DNA of 61,300 bases, from positions 1 to 61,300 of the forward strand of contig QJWJ01000042.1 in NCBI GenBank assembly GCA_003235365.1. Direction: 5' to 3'. Both the position numbers and the translations under genes were made by a program. Below the pieces are notes generated by a model. That model saw only the letters and a program-made list of their open reading frames with translations. It made no database searches and was not told the DNA's origin. This stretch comes from Deltaproteobacteria bacterium. GTDB taxonomy: Bacteria; Myxococcota_A; Polyangia; Polyangiales; Polyangiaceae. This document shows positions 18,833 through 27,548 of the stretch, piece by piece (the first letter of the stretch is position 1; every line of letters starts with the position of its first letter).

Positions 18833-19870
18833 TCAGCACCCCGAATCCGTTCGTCCGCGCAGCGTGGCTGTTGCGAGGATGTCGCCGCCGAGCGCTTCGA
18901 GCTGCATGCGCACGGATTCCGCGTCCGAGTCGTCCATCGGCGAGAACTCTGGGATTGCCAGGGCGTAGAGCACGAGTTCGTAGACGTTGCACGGCGCGCC
19001 GGGGCCGTAGAACCCGTCAGAGTCGGCACCCTTGCCGCATTGCTGAGAGCCAGCTGGCGACGCGGGAGTTGCTGTCGATTGGTCGACGTTTGCTGCCAGC
19101 ATGGTGACCGTCGGTCCGATGTTCCAGAGGATCCAGTGTGCGGTTCCGTTGCTCAGATCCTGTAACAGCACGACGAAACTCTGCGTTCCTTCGGGGGCCC
19201 CGCTCCATTGCAGCTCAGGCGACGTGCCTCCTCCCGAGCGGGTGATTCCGCTCGGCACCGGCGCGCACGACGTCTTCGCATCCGGGTCGCAGCCTTCCAT
19301 GTCCATCCATCCCGGTGAGGTGACGGTGAACGCGCCACCTCCGCTCGGCGTGTTGGCGCCGCCGCCGGGGGAACCACCACCATCGTCGGTGCCGCCTGCT
19401 GCCGCATCACCGCCCGCAGATGCGTCTCCCCCGCCGCCATTGCCTGTCGACGTGCCGTTGGCCGCGGCACCTCCAGCGCCGCTCGATGTCGTTCCGCTCG
19501 GGTCACTCGCGGGCGCGCCGCCAGCGCCGTCGGATGCGGCCGCTGGGGTCGCGGATGTCGACTCGGACGTTGCCGCTTGGTTGTCGGGGCCCGGCGAGAC
19601 CCCCATACTGCCTGGCGTCCGTGGGTCAACGTTCGCGCTCCCCGGGTTCGTGGTACTGTCGCTCGTGGTTGCCGAGTCAGTGGGGGATGTGGGCGTGATC
19701 GCTCCGCCGACCCCGTCGGACGAACTCGCATCATTCGAGCCACCGCAATGGGCGGCGAGAAGACTCAGCGACAACATCACCACGCGGGCGCGACGTGTAC
19801 CTGGACCGTGTTGGCTCAGTCGCTGCGCTTCTTTCGGTTGGGCGTGGTCGACGGAATTCATTGACGTCAT
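18833..19870 (-). CDS. PEBP-family (YbhB/YbcL-like) lipoprotein with long linker
   Basis: A lipoprotein of about 345 residues. The start at 19870 has GAGGAG at good spacing. The signal ends in LLAAHC (lipobox). About 145 residues of Gly/Ala/Ser/Thr/Pro linker follow, then a phosphatidylethanolamine-binding-protein fold of some 150 residues with the family marks SPELQWSGAPEGTQSF, HWILWNIG and GFYGPGAPC. Family members bind phospholipid head groups or other anions; bacterial ones are poorly understood and usually cytoplasmic or periplasmic, without such a stalk. An extra Cys pair is visible in the C-terminal half (QQCGKG, PCNVYEL). It converges with the reductase gene across 15 bases. A second, soluble PEBP lies at 36816. 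Confidence 0.85.
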   Translation of the reverse strand: MTSMNSVDHAQPKEAQRLSQHGPGTRRARVVMLSLSLLAAHCGGSNDASSSDGVGGAITPTSPTDSATTSDSTTNPGSANVDPRTPGSMGVSPGPDNQAATSESTSATPAAASDGAGGAPASDPSGTTSSGAGGAAANGTSTGNGGGGDASAGGDAAAGGTDDGGGSPGGGANTPSGGGAFTVTSPGWMDMEGCDPDAKTSCAPVPSGITRSGGGTSPELQWSGAPEGTQSFVVLLQDLSNGTAHWILWNIGPTVTMLAANVDQSTATPASPAGSQQCGKGADSDGFYGPGAPCNVYELVLYALAIPEFSPMDDSDAESVRMQLEALGGDILATATLRGRTDSGC

Positions 19871-20411
19871 CGGAAGTCTCCTCACGTGGTCGTTTGACTC
19901 TCATCAGTCTCCGCGCAGGAGCCGTGAGCGTGGTGTGCTCGCCGCCCGCCCCGGACGTGAGCCCCGGGCCCGCGTGGTTGGAGGTTCGCGCTGTCCGACG
20001 CGAGCCTTCGAGGGGTACCCCTGCGCAACTCCGTCGCTGGCGCTCGGATCGCAATGACAGTTGGGTCACTCGGGCCGCGGTGAGGGGAGAATCTCGAGTG
20101 GGCGTAGGTTTCCAGGTTCATCGATCCTCGTCGAGTTGCGCGTGTGGGTACACAGTACCGATTGCGGCAGACAGGAGGCGGTTGGGTGACATTTGTCGTA
20201 CCGAAAGCACACGGTTGGGACGCTGGTTCGGGGTGGCAGGCGAGGCGCAGGCGATTCACACCTGTTCCGGGTGCGGTCCACAATCCGGTGCAAAGCGCCT
20301 CGTTGGTAGACCGCGTGGATGAACAGCTGCTCGCATGCGGGCCGCCCGCCCCGGGACGGAGCCGACCCAGCAGATCACGCTCGAACGCTGGCCGGGGGGT
20401 TGCAGCGACGA
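19871..20411. other. Gene-free spacer
   Basis: This 541-bp stretch lies upstream of the PEBP lipoprotein and downstream of the FG-GAP gene, both on minus. Open frames on both strands are Arg-rich and match nothing I know. It should contain the PEBP promoter, but I see no convincing -35/-10 pair, hairpin or repeat. Confidence 0.45.
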
Positions 20412-23069
20412 CTACAATGGTTGATTGAGGAGTACGAGAACCGACTGGGACTGGGGAACCAGCAGGTCGATGCGCCGGTCGCCATTGACATCTCCCAAGG
20501 CGAAAGGCCCATCCGTGGCCGCCGACAAGCTCGCAGTCGAACAGCCGAATGTGCCATCGCCAACCCCAAGCGCGACAATCGTCTCGCCGCCGACAAAGGC
20601 GCGAAAGTCCAGCCAGAGCAAGTCGAGAATGCCATCGTCGTCGATATCCGCCAGGGTCACCGTTCCCGCTCCCGTGTTCTCCGCACGGTGCGGTGCCGCG
20701 GGAGTGAACGTTCCATCCCCCACTCCGAGCATTACAGCGAGTTGCGTCGAGCCCAAGGCCAGGTCGGGCGCGACGAGGTCGAGCTCGCCATCGCCGTCGA
20801 GATCCCCGAGCGCCGCGCTCTGCGTGGAAATCGCACTGCCATTCGTCGGTGACTTCAACATGTCTCCAAAGCTGCCGTCGCCCAATCCGAGCGCCACGAT
20901 CAGACCGTCTTGCTCGCCATTGGACCCCACCAGATCCGCCCGACCGTCGTGATTCAGATCGACGAGTGCCAGCTTTGCCCACGGCTTTCCATCGTGGTGA
21001 ACCTGGGGAACGAGGATCCCGTTGCCCTGGTTGATCAGCACCGTGGTCGCGGAATCGGTCAGCAAGCTACCGCTCGCAGTCACGATATCCAGTTGCGCGT
21101 CCTCGTTCAGATCGGCAAGCGCCACGAACTCGGGGCGCGTCGCGAGTTCGTAGTCCGTTCGGGACGGGTAAGTCGTGTCGCCAGCATTCCACAGCACGTA
21201 GAGCCCATTCTCGGACTCGCCCGCCATCACGAGTTCCGGATGGCCATCGCCGTCGAGGTCGCCGGCTTCGAGACTGCCGTAGCCGGCGCCGGTTCGGTAC
21301 TGTCTGCCCGGGGCAAAAGTTCCATCTCCCAATCCGAGCTGAACGCTCACCGTCTCCGTACCGGTGGTGGTAGCAAGATCCAGCAGGCCATCGGCGTCGA
21401 GGTCATCCAGCAGAAGGGCGTACGCGTCGGCTCCCGTCGGCTGACGCTCAGGAACGTCGAAGTTGCCGTCGCCTGTCGCCATCAGCACGGAGATCCCCCA
21501 GAGGTTTGCCATCGCGATGTCGGGCCAGCCATCTGCGTTGAAGTCACCGAACGCTGCTTTCGTAGGCGGCGATATCGTGAGGTAGTCCACTGCGGTCGCC
21601 ACCGCGCCGTCGTCGATCACCGAAAGCACCGTCAGAGCGCTGTTCGTAGATACGACGATCTCCGATCGGCCGTCGCCGTTCAGGTCGGCAGTGCCAATGA
21701 TGGGACTTCGCCCTGGTTCCAACTCCGCGAGAGGCGTGAACGAGCCGTCGTCCTTACCGAACAGGACGCCGAGCATGCCGTCGGATTGCCGACCGCTCGG
21801 TGCCGCCACCGTGAGATCAACCGCCCCGTCACCGTTCACGTCGCCCAAGGCCAGTTTGGGAGCAAGCTCTACCGGCATGTCTAGGGTAGAGGTGAACGTT
21901 CCCTCGCCCGTACCGAGCAATACGCCGATAGCACCGGATTCACCGATTGCCAGGTCCACAGCGCCGTCTTGGTTCACGTCGCCGGCAACGACGGAACTTG
22001 GGGCATACCCAGTGGCGTAGCGGACCTCGCCGGCAAAGGTCCCATCGCCCGAGCCAAGCAAGACGCTCACCGACTTGGATTCGCTGTTTGCGGTTACCAT
22101 ATCTGGGACGCCATCATCGTCGAAGTCGGCAACCGCAATGTCGACGGGAGCAACCCCAACCGGAGATCGTTCTGGCGAGCCGAATGTCCCATCACCTCGA
22201 CCCATGAGCACGCTCACGGAATCATCGCCCGTGTTTGCCGTAGCCAGATCCAATCTGCCGTCGCGGTTCGCGTCGAGAACGACGATGGCCGAGGGGGAGT
22301 CCTCCGTCGGGAGATCGATTCCACGCACCAAGCCCCCGTGGCCGTCGCCGAGCAGTACGCTTACGGTGTCCGCGTCGAAGTTGGCCGTCGCGATGTCCGG
22401 ATAGCCATCACCATTCAGGTCTCCCACCGCCAGTGCGTATGGCGCGCCATCGGTCTCGACCGTGGGCAGGCCACCCAACTTGAACGTCGGCCTGCACCTC
22501 GGCAGCTCGCAGGCACCCGACGAACAGGCAACATCGCTGGCACAGGCGCTGTCGCATCCACCGCAATGATCGCGACTCGTGAGGGGATCGACACACATTG
22601 GGGTCGCGCCGATGCCACACGAGATCTGCTCAGCGTTGCACGCGCTGTCCGTGGAATCATCAGGGACGCCGCCCCCACTACCACCGTCGTTGCCCTTGGT
22701 GGTCACGCCTCCACTTCCCGTTCCAGCGTCGACGCCGCCGGGGCGGCTGCTGGTCGCCCCGCCGCCACCGCTGTTGCTCCGCGCCCTGGGGCTGCCTTCG
22801 TCTGCGTTGCCATTTCCCCGGCCGCTTGCTGCCGCGCCGTCGCCGCTGTCGCGTCTCCTCCCTACGTTGATTTGCTGACCGCTGTCGTTTGCGCCAGCAT
22901 CTGCACTGGCTGACGGCGCCGATGCGTCCATGACGTCTCTGGAGGGGAGCGGAGAGCCGCCGTGCGAATCACGGTTGTCGAGTACGTCTTCGCCGTTGGT
23001 CGGATCGCCGCACCCCACCGCCACAGCACAGGCGAGCCAGCTCGCTATTCGAATTGTTGGCGCGCTCAT
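20412..23069 (-). CDS. FG-GAP/VCBS-repeat lipoprotein
   Basis: An 885-residue lipoprotein. The ATG at 23069 follows GGGTGAGG and leads a signal peptide ending in AVAVGC. A Gly/Ser/Asp-rich linker of about 110 residues and a Cys cluster (CGGCDSACASDVACSSGAC, like plant Stig1 motifs and common in Polyangiales) precede about a dozen FG-GAP/VCBS repeats of 45-60 residues. Typical units read LGDVNGDGAVDLTVA, LLGSGDGTFAGEV and VGDGTFTPAAP. Such repeats bind calcium and fold into seven-bladed propellers like the integrin alpha head, so this could be one or two propellers on the cell surface. The binding partner is unknown. The long plus-strand frames inside it are shadows of the repeated codons. Confidence 0.85.
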   Translation of the reverse strand: MSAPTIRIASWLACAVAVGCGDPTNGEDVLDNRDSHGGSPLPSRDVMDASAPSASADAGANDSGQQINVGRRRDSGDGAAASGRGNGNADEGSPRARSNSGGGGATSSRPGGVDAGTGSGGVTTKGNDGGSGGGVPDDSTDSACNAEQISCGIGATPMCVDPLTSRDHCGGCDSACASDVACSSGACELPRCRPTFKLGGLPTVETDGAPYALAVGDLNGDGYPDIATANFDADTVSVLLGDGHGGLVRGIDLPTEDSPSAIVVLDANRDGRLDLATANTGDDSVSVLMGRGDGTFGSPERSPVGVAPVDIAVADFDDDGVPDMVTANSESKSVSVLLGSGDGTFAGEVRYATGYAPSSVVAGDVNQDGAVDLAIGESGAIGVLLGTGEGTFTSTLDMPVELAPKLALGDVNGDGAVDLTVAAPSGRQSDGMLGVLFGKDDGSFTPLAELEPGRSPIIGTADLNGDGRSEIVVSTNSALTVLSVIDDGAVATAVDYLTISPPTKAAFGDFNADGWPDIAMANLWGISVLMATGDGNFDVPERQPTGADAYALLLDDLDADGLLDLATTTGTETVSVQLGLGDGTFAPGRQYRTGAGYGSLEAGDLDGDGHPELVMAGESENGLYVLWNAGDTTYPSRTDYELATRPEFVALADLNEDAQLDIVTASGSLLTDSATTVLINQGNGILVPQVHHDGKPWAKLALVDLNHDGRADLVGSNGEQDGLIVALGLGDGSFGDMLKSPTNGSAISTQSAALGDLDGDGELDLVAPDLALGSTQLAVMLGVGDGTFTPAAPHRAENTGAGTVTLADIDDDGILDLLWLDFRAFVGGETIVALGVGDGTFGCSTASLSAATDGPFALGDVNGDRRIDLLVPQSQSVLVLLNQPL

Positions 23070-23290
23070 GAGCCTCACCCCGCACGTGGTTTGCGCCTGT
23101 GGGAAATGGATACGACGAAGTCAACTCCATATCACACTTCGAGACACCGGTCACCACCCACGGCTTTCGTCTCGTAGACCGCCCTCGAAATCCGAGTGCG
23201 ACAAGCGCAGCAGCCGAATGCCGCGACGTCGATCGGTTTCTATCCGGCGTTCACCGTCCGTGACTCAGCATGGGCGCGCGGTAGCTCGCA

Positions 23291-23320
23291 GCCACGGCGC
23301 AAGACACGCCGCGCCGTGGC
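23291..23320 (-). terminator. Perfect 10-bp hairpin, possible terminator
   Basis: GCCACGGCGC (23291-23300) and GCGCCGTGGC (23311-23320) are perfect reverse complements around a 10-base loop. The hairpin lies 48-77 bases downstream of the minus-strand stop at 23368. It has no T-run, so it could be a Rho-assisted terminator or an mRNA-stabilising stem. The rest of 23070-23367 holds nothing else I can support. Confidence 0.45.
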
Positions 23321-23367
23321 CCCACTCTCGAAGGGAGATGGAATGGGGCATCGATCCGCGACGCTGA

Positions 23368-24729
23368 TCACTGGGTCATGAGGCTGTTTTGCTCCACTTG
23401 GACGCGATTGTCGCTGCAGAACTTGCAGTCTTGGCCGTAGAAGAACTTGCGACTTTCGGCATCGTCCATCAGGTGAGCTCTGAACCAAGCCGCTGCTGCG
23501 GAGAGTGAGACGCCATTCGCTCCCTGGTACACCCAGCTACCGTGGTCCGCGCCCAGTTCGTTGATGAAGAACGCGGGCTGGTCGGTGACGGAGCGGTACG
23601 TGTCTTTCACGCCCTCACAATCGACCGTGCTGTCATTTCCGCCGCAGAAGAACATCATCGGCGTGTGGACGCCACTGAGCGCGCGGGTGCCACAAATCGT
23701 TGCCAGCGCCTTGTAGCGAGGATCTCCTGCGGACATGCAGGTCGACATCCCGCCATAGGAGTGCCCGAGCTGGCCGATGTTGACCGTATCGAGACGGTGA
23801 TAGTAGGGGCTGGTCGAATCTTCCGCCTGTTCGAGGATCCAGTCCAGGCCAGCGATGGTCGGGAGTGGATCGCCTTCGGCCGTGGCAGTGCTGAGCGGAG
23901 CAACCACGACGAATCCGTGTGAGGCGAGGTGGTTCAGCATTGGCGAGTACTGCCCACACCACTGGTTGGAGCCGGAGTCGACGACACAATCCGGGGGCTT
24001 CTGTTCGGGGTTGTCCCTGTATCCATTCGCCCAGATGAGGATGGGGTGACAGTGACCGCTGTCCGCGAGGTTGCTTGGGCGGTACACGTTGAAACGTTGC
24101 TGCTGGTCGCCGTAGATTGGATCAGGCACAACCCCGGCCAACGGACCCACCTCCTTGTCGGCCGTTACCTGGAACGGGCCAGCGCTCGTGGGGTTGGCGC
24201 TTGGCAACGGGTCTCCGGTGCAGCTGCTGGGCAGGCTCTGCATGCCCCCCGCTCCGCCGCCATCGCTCCCTGCCTGGCCGCCGGCTCCGGCGCCAGGTTC
24301 GCTGCCGCCCGCTCCGCCGCTGCCGCTCGTCGCGGTCCCGCCGGTCGGCGTGCTGCCGCCCGTCCCCGAGGGACCTGCCGTCGGGTTGCTGGTGGCGTCA
24401 CCCGTCGGCGCTGTTCCCGCTGTGCCTCCAGTTCCGCCAGTTCCGCCAGGGCCTGTCCCGCCGGATGTCGTCACTGGGGTCTCGGTGGTGCCACTCGGAC
24501 CCCCCAAGGTCGGCGAAACGCTCGGCGTCGACTCCGAGGTCGGCAGGGTTCCCGACGACCCCGGTGTTGGAGTCCCAAGGCCCGGGGACGAACTGGTCGC
24601 CGTCGAAGCGCCAGTGTCGTTAGCCTGGATGCTTTGCCCATCGCCGTTGGACTCTGAAGCGCATCCGAGCAACAGGACGGTCAAGCTGGCAAGCGGGACT
24701 GCGAGAACGGTTCTTCGGGTTCTGGCCAT
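23368..24729 (-). CDS. Secreted lipoprotein alpha/beta hydrolase
   Basis: A 453-residue lipoprotein. The signal peptide ends in VLLLGC. About 140 residues of Gly/Thr/Ser/Ala/Pro low-complexity linker follow. The catalytic domain is of the chlorophyllase/dienelactone-hydrolase-like alpha/beta type: strand PILIWANGYRDN near the oxyanion hole, nucleophile GHSYGG, a probable acid in FFCGGNDSTVDCEG and the His in ELGADHGSWVYQG. Several Cys pairs suit an exported fold. The C-terminus carries a further Cys pair (GQDCKFCSDN). The family includes polyester, lipid and xenobiotic esterases; the substrate cannot be read here. Confidence 0.8.
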   Translation of the reverse strand: MARTRRTVLAVPLASLTVLLLGCASESNGDGQSIQANDTGASTATSSSPGLGTPTPGSSGTLPTSESTPSVSPTLGGPSGTTETPVTTSGGTGPGGTGGTGGTAGTAPTGDATSNPTAGPSGTGGSTPTGGTATSGSGGAGGSEPGAGAGGQAGSDGGGAGGMQSLPSSCTGDPLPSANPTSAGPFQVTADKEVGPLAGVVPDPIYGDQQQRFNVYRPSNLADSGHCHPILIWANGYRDNPEQKPPDCVVDSGSNQWCGQYSPMLNHLASHGFVVVAPLSTATAEGDPLPTIAGLDWILEQAEDSTSPYYHRLDTVNIGQLGHSYGGMSTCMSAGDPRYKALATICGTRALSGVHTPMMFFCGGNDSTVDCEGVKDTYRSVTDQPAFFINELGADHGSWVYQGANGVSLSAAAAWFRAHLMDDAESRKFFYGQDCKFCSDNRVQVEQNSLMTQ

Positions 24730-24987
24730 GCCCTCTTAATGTCTGTGACCGAAGATTTCGTGTCGGAAAAGTGCCCTTTCTGAGTGGAAACCTCGCGAAG
24801 TGTGGGACCGATCGACCCCGGCATGGTGGATAAATGGACACGTCCCTTGCCGAACTGCTGAGTTTTGTATCGGCGTAGTGGCTCACGCCGCTGGTGCGAC
24901 TGCTCCCGGTGCATCGAGCGGCGGTCGATCTGGGGCAGACCCGAAAAGGCGTCAGCGACGGGAGGCTCCGCGATAGAGTCGAACAGC

Positions 24988-25722
24988 ATGCTCGACGTTC
25001 ACTACTGGCCGACGCCCAACTGTTGGAAGGTCACGATCGCGCTCGAGGAGATGCGCCTCCCATATCGCGTCATTCCGGTGAACATTCGGTCCGGAGCTCA
25101 GCACGAGCCTGCCTACCGGGCGGTTTGTCCCAACGAACGTGTCCCCAGTTTGGTGGATCACGAAGTCGAGGGCGGCGGACCCGCCATCGCCGTGTTCGAG
25201 TCCGGTGCCATCCTCCAATACCTGGCGGAGAAATCTGGTCAGCTCATGCCGCGCGAGCGAAGCGCACGCTACCGAGTCCTGTCATGGCTGACCTTTCAAG
25301 TCGCCAACATCGGGCCGGTCGCGGGTCAAGTGCGCTCTCTGCGGGACATGGAGAGGGAGTCCGACGAGCGAACGCTTCGGCGCTTGACGGCAGAGATGGA
25401 ACGACTCTACGGCGTACTCGACGATCAGCTTGCTCAGCACGAATTCATCGCCGGCCAGTATTCGATCGCTGACATCGCGATCTGGCCATTCATCCTCCCA
25501 TACGAACGCGCGAACGGGTCTCTGCGTGCTCATCCTCACGTGGAGCGTTGGGCATTTCAGCTTCTGGGTCGCGCCGCTGTCCTTGCTGGAATGGATGTGG
25601 GGGCAGAGCATCGTCCCGGCGGCCCATTGCACGCCCGTGTCTCGGAGCTCCTGTGCATTGGACGCGGAAAAGCCGCGGATGAGCAGTGTACTGGCACTGC
25701 TCGTCCCGCGGTCGTGAAATGA
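24988..25722 (+). CDS. Glutathione S-transferase family protein
   Basis: A 244-residue protein with a thioredoxin-like N-terminal domain (YWPTPNCWKVTIALEEM, cis-Pro region ERVPSLVDHE, then FESGAILQYLAEKSG) and an all-helical C-terminal domain (AGQYSIADIAIWPFI). It resembles the YghU/YfcG group, which binds two glutathiones or reduces disulfides with main-chain and Thr/Asn contacts rather than a Tyr or Ser. The ATG at 24988 is fixed by the conserved first strand. The last 40 residues diverge and may be disordered. It is convergent with the FMN reductase ending at 25823. Confidence 0.85.
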   Translation: MLDVHYWPTPNCWKVTIALEEMRLPYRVIPVNIRSGAQHEPAYRAVCPNERVPSLVDHEVEGGGPAIAVFESGAILQYLAEKSGQLMPRERSARYRVLSWLTFQVANIGPVAGQVRSLRDMERESDERTLRRLTAEMERLYGVLDDQLAQHEFIAGQYSIADIAIWPFILPYERANGSLRAHPHVERWAFQLLGRAAVLAGMDVGAEHRPGGPLHARVSELLCIGRGKAADEQCTGTARPAVVK

Positions 25723-25822
25723 TCTCGGCCATCGTAGTCCGCCAGAGTAGTCAACCGGCTTGGGCTGGCTCACTCGCCGCGGACGTGCTCGCTCCCCTCC
25801 GAGCGAGCGCCTGCCGGTTCAA

Positions 25823-26380
25823 TCACGTTTCGTTCTGTATCGCGTCGCAGAAGCGATCCAGCGCGCCGCGGACCTCGCCGGTCCAGGCCGTGTCACGCAG
25901 CAGGTCCTCGACCCGGGCGCTGCGTCCACCGGGCCACGAGCTGCAGACGTGCTCGTCCACGATCCTGGCTGCCACCATTCGAAGCACCAACCTCAAAGCT
26001 GCGGTAGCCACCTCGCCCCGTGACGATGGACGCCAAATAGCCACGGGCTTCGCATGCATCTCGTCGCCACCCACCAACCAGTCCAAAGCGTTCTTGAAGG
26101 CGCCAGGAATGCCGGCCGCGTACTCGGGACAGGAAACGAGCAACCCGTCGGCCTTGCCGACCAGTGCTCGCAACTGGACGACCGACGCCGGCAACGGGTC
26201 GACGTCGTCATCGGGGTTGTAGTGGGGCAGGTCCCCGACGCCTCGGTAGTCGAGGAGGTCGACGCCGTTCGGCGCTATTCGGGAGGCGGCCATCAGCAAC
26301 GTTCGGTTCGTCGAACCCGCACGCAGACTGCCGCACAGCCCCAGTACGAGAGCTCGGCGTGGCTCACTTGCACAAGTCAT
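25823..26380 (-). CDS. NADPH-dependent FMN reductase
   Basis: A 185-residue flavodoxin-fold reductase. The phosphate loop GSLRAGSTNRTLL near residue 17 and the segment CPEYAAGIPGAFKNALDWL near residue 85 are diagnostic for the NADPH-dependent FMN reductase family, which includes chromate/quinone and azo reductases. It probably reduces FMN, quinones or a xenobiotic. It is divergent from a MerR regulator and has a MerR-type promoter just upstream. The -10 box lies only about seven bases before the ATG, so the mRNA may be leaderless. Confidence 0.85.
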   Translation of the reverse strand: MTCASEPRRALVLGLCGSLRAGSTNRTLLMAASRIAPNGVDLLDYRGVGDLPHYNPDDDVDPLPASVVQLRALVGKADGLLVSCPEYAAGIPGAFKNALDWLVGGDEMHAKPVAIWRPSSRGEVATAALRLVLRMVAARIVDEHVCSSWPGGRSARVEDLLRDTAWTGEVRGALDRFCDAIQNET

Positions 26381-26387
26381 TGCCGGT

Positions 26388-26418
26388 CCCTAAACCGTGG
26401 ACCGAGGTCCATGGTCAA
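26388..26418 (-). promoter_or_regulatory. MerR-type promoter with dyad in a 19-bp spacer
   Basis: On the minus strand a -35 box TTGACC (26413-26418) and a -10 box TTAGGG (26388-26393) are 19 bases apart. The spacer holds a dyad, TGGACC-GA-GGTCCA at its core, extended by ACC and GGT on the outside (26394-26415). An over-long spacer with a central dyad is the hallmark of promoters switched on by MerR-family activators through DNA untwisting. The target is the FMN reductase; the regulator is most likely the divergent gene at 26449. Confidence 0.75.
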
Positions 26419-26448
26419 GGACCGTCGCGTCAGTCTCAGGAGCTCACG

Positions 26449-26802
26449 ATGCGCATTGGTGAACTGTCCAGAAAGTCCGGCTTCACTCGCGATACGATCC
26501 GGTTTTACGAGCGTCGTGGGCTGTTGCCGGAGGCATCCCGTCCGGCGCTCTCGAACCGGTACAAGTCCTACAGTGAGTCTGATCTGTTGCGCTTGCGGTT
26601 GGTCCGATACGCACAGGGCTTGGGGTTTACACTCGCGGAAATGCAGCCGATGCTCGGGCCCTGGGTCGAGGGGCGTGCTCCAATTGCGGACAAACGCGTC
26701 GCCCTGACCAACAAGCTTGCCGAAATCGAAGCCCGCCAACTCCGGCTCGAACAAATCCGAATCGCGCTGGCTGCCCAACTCGAACAACTGTCTGACGAAT
26801 GA
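26449..26802 (+). CDS. MerR-family transcriptional regulator
   Basis: A 117-residue regulator. The winged helix starts at once (MRIGELSRKSGFTRDTIRFY, then ERRGLLPEASR) and is followed by the dimerisation helix (LAEIEARQLRLEQIRIALAA). It is short, has no Cys-based metal or iron-sulfur site and no long ligand domain, so the inducer is probably a small molecule or redox-linked signal unknown to me. The ATG at 26449 is fixed by the conserved N-terminus and an AGGAG site. The frame is open upstream, but that part is not MerR-like. It overlaps the remnant at 26799 by four bases. Confidence 0.9.
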   Translation: MRIGELSRKSGFTRDTIRFYERRGLLPEASRPALSNRYKSYSESDLLRLRLVRYAQGLGFTLAEMQPMLGPWVEGRAPIADKRVALTNKLAEIEARQLRLEQIRIALAAQLEQLSDE

Positions 26803-27137
26803 GCGATTCGAGGCCAATCGGATTGGGAGTCGATCCCGTCCTCGAGTCCATGGAGGTCTTCGGCGTCGACGAGTTTGGCGACAGCGCCGTGGTCGTCGAG
26901 GCGCGCTTGAAGGCGGTACCGATCGAGCCGTGGTCTGTCGGGCCGCCAGTACCGGCGTCGGCTCGACAACGCGTTCGACCAACGCGGCATCGAAATTCCG
27001 TTCTCCATCAGACGTTGCAGTTCGACGAACTCGTTGCGTTCGGTCTGTGCGCGGAAGTGGCGTGGCCGTTGCCCGGCTTCGATTTTGACAACTCCGGTGT
27101 GTGGCCTTTCGTAGCGTGGATCGATCTGCTCGAGTGA
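26799..27137 (+). pseudogene. MscS mechanosensitive channel C-terminal remnant
   Basis: The frame beginning at 26799 reads VDPVLESMEVFGVDEFGD and SAVVVEARLKAVP, which matches the C-terminal cytoplasmic domain of MscS-type channels. At 26943 one extra base shifts the similarity to the next frame: VGRQYRRRLDNAFDQRGIEI. At about 27004 one missing base returns it to the first frame: HQTLQFDE. The pore and membrane helices are absent; the MerR gene stands where they should be. I therefore call a truncated fragment with two compensating frameshifts. The region from 27040 to 27206 shows nothing else I can support. Confidence 0.75.
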
Positions 27138-27206
27138 GTCTCCGTGCTGACGGGCGAGCGCGATTGTCGGGCGGTCTTTCGGGCCCGAATGAGCGTTCGC
27201 GAATGC

Positions 27207-27548
27207 TCATTTGGTGGCTGGGTTTTGGAGCTGTTCGAGGTAGTCACCCAAACGGTCGAAGCTCTCTTCCCAGAAGCGCCGGTAGCCGTCCGTCCAGTCC
27301 GCGACGGCCCTGATCGGCGCTGCTTCGAGGCGGCACGGTCTCCACTGGGCTTCCTTGCCTCGACTGATGAGGCCGGCGCGCTCCAGTACTCGTAGGTGCT
27401 TCGAGATGGCAGGGCCGCTCATGTCGAAGGGTGCCGACAGCTCCTTCACCGTGGCCGAGCCTTCGGCGAGCCGCGCCAGGATCGCGCGGCGTGTGGGATC
27501 GGCCAAGGCCGCGAAGGTCGTGCTCAGAGCGTCCGCCTGCATCCTCAC
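27207..27548 (-). CDS. ArsR-family transcriptional repressor
   Basis: A 113-residue winged-helix protein: FAALADPTRRAILARLAEGS, then the recognition region SGPAISKHLRVLERAGLIS. It lacks the Cys metal site of true arsenic sensors. It belongs to the subgroup that is regularly paired with SRPBCC (AHSA1-like) proteins. The start overlaps the SRPBCC stop by four bases, so the two are translationally coupled. It probably represses its own operon at the AACC-AAAA-GGTT site at 28054-28067. Confidence 0.9.
   Translation of the reverse strand: MRMQADALSTTFAALADPTRRAILARLAEGSATVKELSAPFDMSGPAISKHLRVLERAGLISRGKEAQWRPCRLEAAPIRAVADWTDGYRRFWEESFDRLGDYLEQLQNPATK

Noticed and set aside
20910..22913. Plus-strand frames of 314-324 codons opposite the FG-GAP gene
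   Set aside because: Shadow frames caused by repeated Asp/Gly codons; no family similarity.
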